DNA of 64,000 nucleotides from Granulibacter bethesdensis (lineage in GTDB: Bacteria > Pseudomonadota > Alphaproteobacteria > Acetobacterales > Acetobacteraceae): assembly GCF_001889525.1 (NCBI RefSeq), contig NZ_CP018192.1:2136501-2200500 (forward strand), written 5' to 3'. Made by a program: the position numbers and the translations under genes. A model generated the notes under the pieces. The model saw only the letters and a list, made by a program, of their open reading frames with translations, made no database searches and was not told the DNA's origin. The number at the start of each line of letters is the position of its first letter. Positions within the stretch are counted from its first letter, which is position 1. Below, piece by piece: positions 58,827 to 64,000 of this stretch.

Positions 58827-60512
58827 ATGGCGGGCCTCATGACGCATAACCGTCCCCCTTCCGCAACGAACCGGCGCTATCGACTGATCTCACCGCTGCT
58901 GCGGCGCATTCTGGTGGTCAATGTCATGCCGCTGGTGCTGCTGGTGGCGGCATTGCTGTATCTGGATCAGTACCAGAACGGGCTGCTGAGCGCCGAGGTG
59001 CTCACCTTGCGGGAACAGGCGAGGATTTTTGCCGGTGCGCTTGGTGAAGTCGCCATTGATCCGCCGGGCAAGACGCCGCCGCATCTCTCCGCCGGGATTG
59101 CCCGGCCACTCTTGCGCCGGCTGACCGAGCCGACCCCCAATGCCCGTGCCCGTCTTTACGGGCCTGATGGCAGTCTGGTGGCCGACAGTCAGGCCATGCG
59201 GCACGATCCGGGCGAGGATATCGGCACAGAGCCTGTCGCCAACCCGCATGAGCGGAGCATGCTGACCGATATCGTCAGCACTTTTTACGACTGGGTGCAG
59301 ACCCACTTCCCGCATGCCAGCCGCTCCCCCATTATGAACACGGATCGGGATGAGGCGCTTGAAACCAGACCGCGCTGGCAGTCCGACACAGGCAAGGACC
59401 AATCCGCTGCCTTTACTTCGACCGATTCAGCGCTGGAAATGCCGGCCTATATCCGCCGCACAGCAGATTCCCGGTTGCTGGTCACGGTGGCGGAACCGGT
59501 TCAGCACGATAATCACACCATCGGCATCATTCAGGTGACACGGGAAGCGCGCGAAGTCGATGCCAGCCTGTTTGCGATCCGTGTCTCCATTCTGGCTCTG
59601 TTCGGGCTGGCGCTGGGGCTGACGGTGATCATGTCCGGCTATCTGGCACGGACCATCGCCCGCCCCATGCGGAGCCTTGCAGTTGCGGCCGGACAGATGC
59701 GGGAAGAACGGGTACGCGGGAGCTATCTGCCACCTGCCCTGCTGCGGCGCGGCGATGAAATCGGGGAGCTCGCAGCAGCTCTCTCTGACAGCGCCGTCGC
59801 TTTATGGGCCCGTATGGACGCGATCGAGCGTTTCGCCGCCGATGTGGCACATGAGATCAAAAATCCGCTTTCCTCCATCAACAGCGCCATTGAGACGCTG
59901 CGACGGGTCGAGGATCCGGCTCAGCACAAACGGCTGATGAGCATCATCGCGCAGGATGTAGGGCGGCTGGACCGCCTGATCACCGATATTTCCGATGCCA
60001 GCCGCGTCGACGCCGAACTGTCACGCCAGCCAACGGAGGAGGTGGATGTGGCTCCCATTCTCTCTACCCTTGCAGACATTCACGAAGCGACGCGGGATGA
60101 GGAGGATGGCGACCCTGTTCTGACCGTTCATATCTCCGATCAGCCGCTGGTGGTACGCGCGGTGGAAACGCGGCTGGTGCAGGTTCTGCATAATCTGATC
60201 GGCAATGCGGTCTCATTCAGCCCGCCCAATGGGGTGATCATGCTTTCCGCAGGGCGTAACGGGCCGTTCATCCAGATCACAGTCGAGGATGAGGGGCCGG
60301 GTATTCCCGACTCAAAACTGGAACACATCTTTGACCGCTTTTACTCCGAACGGCCTGAGCGGGAGCAGTTCGGCAAGCATTCCGGGCTCGGCCTGTCGAT
60401 CAGCCGCCAGATTATCGAAGCCCTGTCAGGAGAGATCAGCGCCGATAATCGCCGTGATACGGAAGGCAAAATCATCGGCGCCCGGTTCATCATCAAGCTG
60501 CCCGGTACCTGA
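58827..60512 (+). CDS. chvG: ChvG-type sensor histidine kinase
   Basis: 561 residues (or 557 from ATG 58839). A membrane segment near 25-45, a periplasmic sensing domain of about 210 residues, a second segment (IRVSILALFGLALGLTVIMSGYL), HAMP, then HisKA with H about 338 (DVAHEIKNPLSSI) and HATPase with NLIGNAVSF, EDEGPGIP and GLGLSI. Usual HprK/PTS neighbours are absent. Confidence 0.93.
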   Translation: MAGLMTHNRPPSATNRRYRLISPLLRRILVVNVMPLVLLVAALLYLDQYQNGLLSAEVLTLREQARIFAGALGEVAIDPPGKTPPHLSAGIARPLLRRLTEPTPNARARLYGPDGSLVADSQAMRHDPGEDIGTEPVANPHERSMLTDIVSTFYDWVQTHFPHASRSPIMNTDRDEALETRPRWQSDTGKDQSAAFTSTDSALEMPAYIRRTADSRLLVTVAEPVQHDNHTIGIIQVTREAREVDASLFAIRVSILALFGLALGLTVIMSGYLARTIARPMRSLAVAAGQMREERVRGSYLPPALLRRGDEIGELAAALSDSAVALWARMDAIERFAADVAHEIKNPLSSINSAIETLRRVEDPAQHKRLMSIIAQDVGRLDRLITDISDASRVDAELSRQPTEEVDVAPILSTLADIHEATRDEEDGDPVLTVHISDQPLVVRAVETRLVQVLHNLIGNAVSFSPPNGVIMLSAGRNGPFIQITVEDEGPGIPDSKLEHIFDRFYSERPEREQFGKHSGLGLSISRQIIEALSGEISADNRRDTEGKIIGARFIIKLPGT

Positions 60513-60521
60513 ACCGGGCAG
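60498..60521. terminator. Weak hairpin at chvG 3' end
   Basis: A 9-bp stem (ctgcccggt at 60498-60506, accgggcag at 60513-60521) spans the chvG stop; no T tract. It may act between the convergent chvG and opgC genes. Confidence 0.35.
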
Positions 60522-60532
60522 AAGCAGTTCCA

Positions 60533-61804
60533 TCACGGACGGATAACGCTCTGTGCCGAACCCTGCGGCAGCCCTTGATCCATTTGTTGCTCGCGGCCCG
60601 GCTCCTGAGCCGAAATAGCCACCGGCTTTTTCCAGGGGGTGGAATGATACCATGCAATGATCCGGACCAGCAGTGCCAGCACAGCCATGGCCATGACATT
60701 CACCACAATCTGGCGGATGCTCCAAGGCGACACGCCATCCAGAGCCGCGGTCCCAAGCTGCGCCAATACAACCGTGCACAGAAAAACCGGCAATGAATAG
60801 GTTCCGGCTGTGATGAACGGCCGAGCCCAGCTGCGGTGAAGAAAGGCCGGACGCTTTCCGACAATGCTTACCACCAGCCATGCGACAGCCAGAAAATGCA
60901 GATAGATCAGGGGCGGCAGCACGGTCTTGTTAGTATGCGCCGTCACCCATTCGGCGATGGCCGCGCCCGTCTCCCCAGCATGGCTCAACAGACCGGTGCG
61001 GGCGACGAAACCGAAAACAATCAGGCCAACGGCACCGATGCGGAACAGGCCCATGCCCTTGTCACGGAAAACCGGCGGCACCGAAACCCACCCGGCTGTC
61101 AGCGCATAACCGGTGAAGAAAACCAGTTGCCAGCTGAAGGGATCGAAGAACCAGTGACGCTTCGTGCTGGGATCGGCGGGCAAATTCCAGCCCAACAGCA
61201 GGGCGCCTGCCCACAGCAGAACCGATGCCACGACAGGCAGCCGCCGATCCAGCTTCGCCAGCAGGACCGCAACCGGCACCATCGCCATGATCACGACATA
61301 AACCGGCAGCACATCCAGATAGCCCGGCACGTAGCTCAGCATCACGATGCCTCGGAATGCCTGCACCGGATCGTCATACAGATGATACAGTTCGAACAGC
61401 TCAACAAAATTATAGTGACGATGGCCGGTCACATGGGCCAGCAAACCGGGCAGAGCCGCCACCGCCATCACCAACCCGAGTTGGGCCGCATAAATCTGCC
61501 AGAGCCGCAGCGACACACGCGCCGTTCCCAGCGCCCATCCTGCCCGGCGATAAACACTGCCAAAAGCGTAGGCACAAGAGGCACCCGAGACAAAAAAGAA
61601 AATACAGGCCGCATCGCTGAAACCGAAACTGGCAGGCATCAGATGGGAGAAGCTGTTGTTCCGGATATGGTCGATCAGGATGATGAACAGGGATAAGCCC
61701 CGAAAAAAATCAATCCGCAGATCGCGCTCCTTGCGGACACGCACAGTCTGTACGGCCGGATTGGCCGAGCCGGGAACCGTTCCTTGACAAAGGGGATCGC
61801 TCAT
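60533..61804 (-). CDS. opgC: OpgC-family membrane acyltransferase-like protein
   Basis: 423 residues with about 10 membrane helices. It starts RIDFFRGLSLFIILIDHIRNN near residue 30, the OpgC signature. OpgC adds succinyl groups to osmoregulated periplasmic glucans, from the inner membrane. The C-terminal 30 residues are polar. Start ATG 61804. No opgGH in the window. Convergent with chvG. Confidence 0.83.
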   Translation of the reverse strand: MSDPLCQGTVPGSANPAVQTVRVRKERDLRIDFFRGLSLFIILIDHIRNNSFSHLMPASFGFSDAACIFFFVSGASCAYAFGSVYRRAGWALGTARVSLRLWQIYAAQLGLVMAVAALPGLLAHVTGHRHYNFVELFELYHLYDDPVQAFRGIVMLSYVPGYLDVLPVYVVIMAMVPVAVLLAKLDRRLPVVASVLLWAGALLLGWNLPADPSTKRHWFFDPFSWQLVFFTGYALTAGWVSVPPVFRDKGMGLFRIGAVGLIVFGFVARTGLLSHAGETGAAIAEWVTAHTNKTVLPPLIYLHFLAVAWLVVSIVGKRPAFLHRSWARPFITAGTYSLPVFLCTVVLAQLGTAALDGVSPWSIRQIVVNVMAMAVLALLVRIIAWYHSTPWKKPVAISAQEPGREQQMDQGLPQGSAQSVIRP

Positions 61805-61835
61805 AACCGCGCCAGATCCTTTCCTCTTTCTACCG

Positions 61836-61853
61836 TCTGCCGTAGACGGCAGA
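61836..61853. promoter_or_regulatory. Palindrome upstream of opgC
   Basis: tctgccgt-ag-acggcaga, perfect 8-bp arms, 32 bp before the opgC start codon. Candidate operator (or small stem in the 5' leader). Confidence 0.45.
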
Positions 61854-61989
61854 AAGATCAGCCGATCAAACCAGACCAGACAATGCCTGATCTGACAACA
61901 TGGCTGATCCAACGAGAATAACCATTGAACACTAACCCATGCGAACGGTTCGCACAGCAAAAAGAATTTGACCAAACGTAACAGACCAT

Positions 61990-62025
61990 CCCATTGCCCT
62001 GCGCCGGCCCATTGCCCTGCGCCGG
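61990..62025. repeat. 18-bp tandem duplication upstream of hpnN
   Basis: Two perfect copies of cccattgccctgcgccgg at 61990-62007 and 62008-62025, about 106 bp before the hpnN start. Confidence 0.95.
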
Positions 62026-62131
62026 GATGCCTACCCCTCGCCACCGCCATGGGGTAACCCGGACAATTCCCGCATGGGATCGCTACATCCCCAAGGGACA
62101 AAAGACGCTTAGATGAGGGAGCCTGCCGGAA

Positions 62132-64000
62132 TGGGTCTCAAGATCATGGGGTCGACCGCCCTGCTGACCGAAGCCACGCGCCTCTGCCGCCGCCGCGCGC
62201 TGTGGGTGGTACTGGCAGCCATGGCGCTGGCGGGACTCAGCCTGACCCATGCCGCCCATCATCTGGGGGTCAGCACCAATACGGATGAGCTGTTTGCCTC
62301 CTCACTTCCATGGCGGCAACGTCAGATCGCCTACGAGAAGAATTTTCCACAGAATCAGGATCTGCTGGTCGCTGTGGTCGATGGCTCCATTCCGGAGGAA
62401 GCCGAAGCCACAGCCGATGCGCTTACAAAGGCACTGTCTGAAGACAAGGAGCATTTTCTTTCTGTCCAGCAGCCAGGAGCGCTACCTTATTTCCAGAAAG
62501 AGGGGCTGCTGTTTCTCGACCAGAAAAGCCTGTCCAGCCTGCTGGACCAGACGATCGACGCGCAGCCTTTTCTGGGGCAGCTGACGGCAGATCCCAGCGC
62601 ACGCGGCCTGTTCGCGGCGCTTTCCCTCGTTGCCATGGGCGTCTCCCGCGGGGAGGCCAACCTCCAGCCCTTCATGCCGGCACTGCAAGGCTTCGACAAT
62701 GCGCTGCGACAGGCAGCAGAGGGGCATCCGAAACCGCTTTCATGGGAGAACCTGCTGGCCGGTCCACTGGCGCAGCAGGCAGGACAATACCGCTTCGTGC
62801 TGGCCCAGCCGCGGCTGGATTACGACGCGCTGGAACCCGGCGGTGCTGCAACCGCCGTGCTGAGACACATCGCCGCCGGGCTGGAATTCGTCCGCACCGG
62901 CCATGCCCATGTGCGCATCACCGGCCCTGTCGCGCTGGCGGACGAAGAATTCTCCACCGTGGCCCATGGCATGGTGGAAGGCACTCTCATCAGCATCGCC
63001 CTGATTACGCTTTGGCTGTTTCTGGCCCTGCGCAGCTGGCGGCTGATCCTGCCGGTGCTGGCCACCTTGATGCTCGGTCTGACGCTGACGATCGGGTTTG
63101 CCTCAGTGGCGGTTGGCACCCTGAATCTCGTCTCGGTCGCATTTGCAATCCTGTTCGTGGGGATCGCCGTCGATTTCGCCATTCAATACTGTGTGCGCTT
63201 CCGCGAGGTGAGGCACGAAATCGCCGATCCGGCCATTTCCCTGCCGGAAACCACACGCCGGGTCGGCGGACAGATTTTGGTGGCCGCCGCCGCAACAGCC
63301 GCAGGGTTTCTGGCTTTTGTTCCGACCAGCTTCGAAGGAGTAGCCGAGCTCGGGCTGATCGCCGGGATTGGTATGCTGATTGCCTTCCTGTGTACTATGA
63401 CTTTCCTGCCGGCCATGCTGAGCCTGTTCCGCCCACGGGCAGAAGGACGGGAAATCGGCTTTGCCGTTGGAATTCCTCTCGACCGCACCCTGCTGCGCTG
63501 GCGGCGGCCTGTTCTGCTGGTCTTTGCCCTGATCGCCGCTTCCGGGATCGCCCTGCTGTCGCGGCTGACATTCGATTCCGATCCCTTGCACACCAAAAAT
63601 CCGAATACGGAGGCCATGCGGACGCTCTACGGCATGATGGGCGATCCGATGACCAACCCCTATTCCGCCGATATTCTGGTGGCGAACCGGGAACAGGCTG
63701 GGGTGCTCGCCAAAAAGCTTGAAAAACTGCCGACCGTCGCCGAGGTTCTGACACTCTCCTCTTTCGTGCCCGACAATCAGGATGAAAAGCTGGCTCTGGT
63801 CGCGGATGCCGCCAGTCTGCTGGGGCCGACCCTGACCCCTCATACCCCCCCCTCCTCCGTGACGCCCGAACAGATCAGGCTGGCGATCAGTGCGGCGCTG
63901 GGGCAGATCCGCCCGGCTTTGGCCAAACTGCCCGCCAATCATCCTCTGGCCGGGATCGCAGCAGCGCTCGACCGGCTGTCTCATGCTTCCGACGAGACAC
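62132..64000 (+). CDS. hpnN: HpnN-like RND/MMPL exporter (partial, 3' end outside window)
   Basis: Frame stays open to the window end, 623 residues seen. N-terminal membrane helix (LWVVLAAMALAGLSL), a periplasmic loop with VSTNTDELF and FPQNQDLLVAVVDG, then a cluster of helices containing VGIAVDFAIQYCVRF (the RND motif) and TRRVGGQILVAAAATAAGFLAF, then a second helix and periplasmic loop. This matches hopanoid-associated RND transporters moving hopanoids to the outer membrane. ATG 62132 (GAGGGAG upstream) or 62114. Confidence 0.85.

Larger units (their letters stand above)
61805..62131. promoter_or_regulatory. Divergent promoter region opgC / hpnN with palindrome and tandem repeat
   Basis: 327 bp without a gene. 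It holds a palindrome (61836-61853) near the opgC start and an 18-bp tandem repeat (61990-62025) closer to hpnN. Must contain both promoters. Confidence 0.5.

Overview
The window looks like chromosomal DNA from an acetic-acid-bacterium-like alphaproteobacterium (family Acetobacteraceae). GC is high (around 60% by eye), the genes are densely packed and there are no mobile elements. A methylotrophic genus such as Granulibacter would fit best. That is inferred from gene content (PQQ methanol dehydrogenase, pqq operon, ChvG/ChvI, OpgC, an HpnN-type hopanoid exporter) and was not checked by a search.

Left third (1-18 kb): a C1-oxidation block. A minus-strand xoxF-xoxG-xoxJ cluster encodes a PQQ methanol dehydrogenase with the Asp that marks lanthanide-dependent enzymes, its cytochrome c and its periplasmic binding partner. 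Two small secreted proteins of unknown function are read divergently from it. The PQQ cofactor operon pqqABCDE follows, with strong hairpins between pqqA and pqqB. Then come a LysR regulator, a low-GC methyltransferase islet with a tandem repeat at its end, and the NAD-dependent molybdenum formate dehydrogenase operon fdsGBA-fdhD-fdsD with an oxalate/formate-type MFS carrier. Together these could oxidise methanol (or another alcohol) in the periplasm and formate in the cytoplasm. Formaldehyde-to-formate genes are not in the window.

Middle (18-32 kb): ilvD with a divergent LysR gene, a TonB-dependent siderophore receptor behind a Fur-box-like site, and a sulfur-transfer cluster (two cysteine desulfurases, a 2Fe-2S ferredoxin, mnmA, and a CAU tRNA whose 5' end overlaps the mnmA stop). 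Next are a COG2945-type hydrolase, anmK, tyrS and an ornithine aminotransferase.

32-50 kb: an AsmA-like envelope protein divergent from glnE, a Bcp peroxiredoxin, an amino-acid permease, an elongated MsrQ-like haem membrane protein, two paralogous secreted proteins, aroQ-accB-accC-aat, thiS-thiG, small hypothetical genes, tRNA-Arg(CCG) and a serine hydrolase.

50-64 kb: a zf-CHCC protein and polA, a pirin, a third member of the secreted paralogue family, oxyR divergent from katA with a palindrome between them, a HugZ-like haem protein, the ChvI/ChvG two-component system, OpgC, and the first part of an HpnN-like RND exporter cut by the window end. Most convergent gene pairs are separated by strong inverted repeats. 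Four short perfect tandem duplications (12-21 bp) lie in or next to intergenic DNA. I saw no CRISPR array, insertion sequence, prophage or rRNA.
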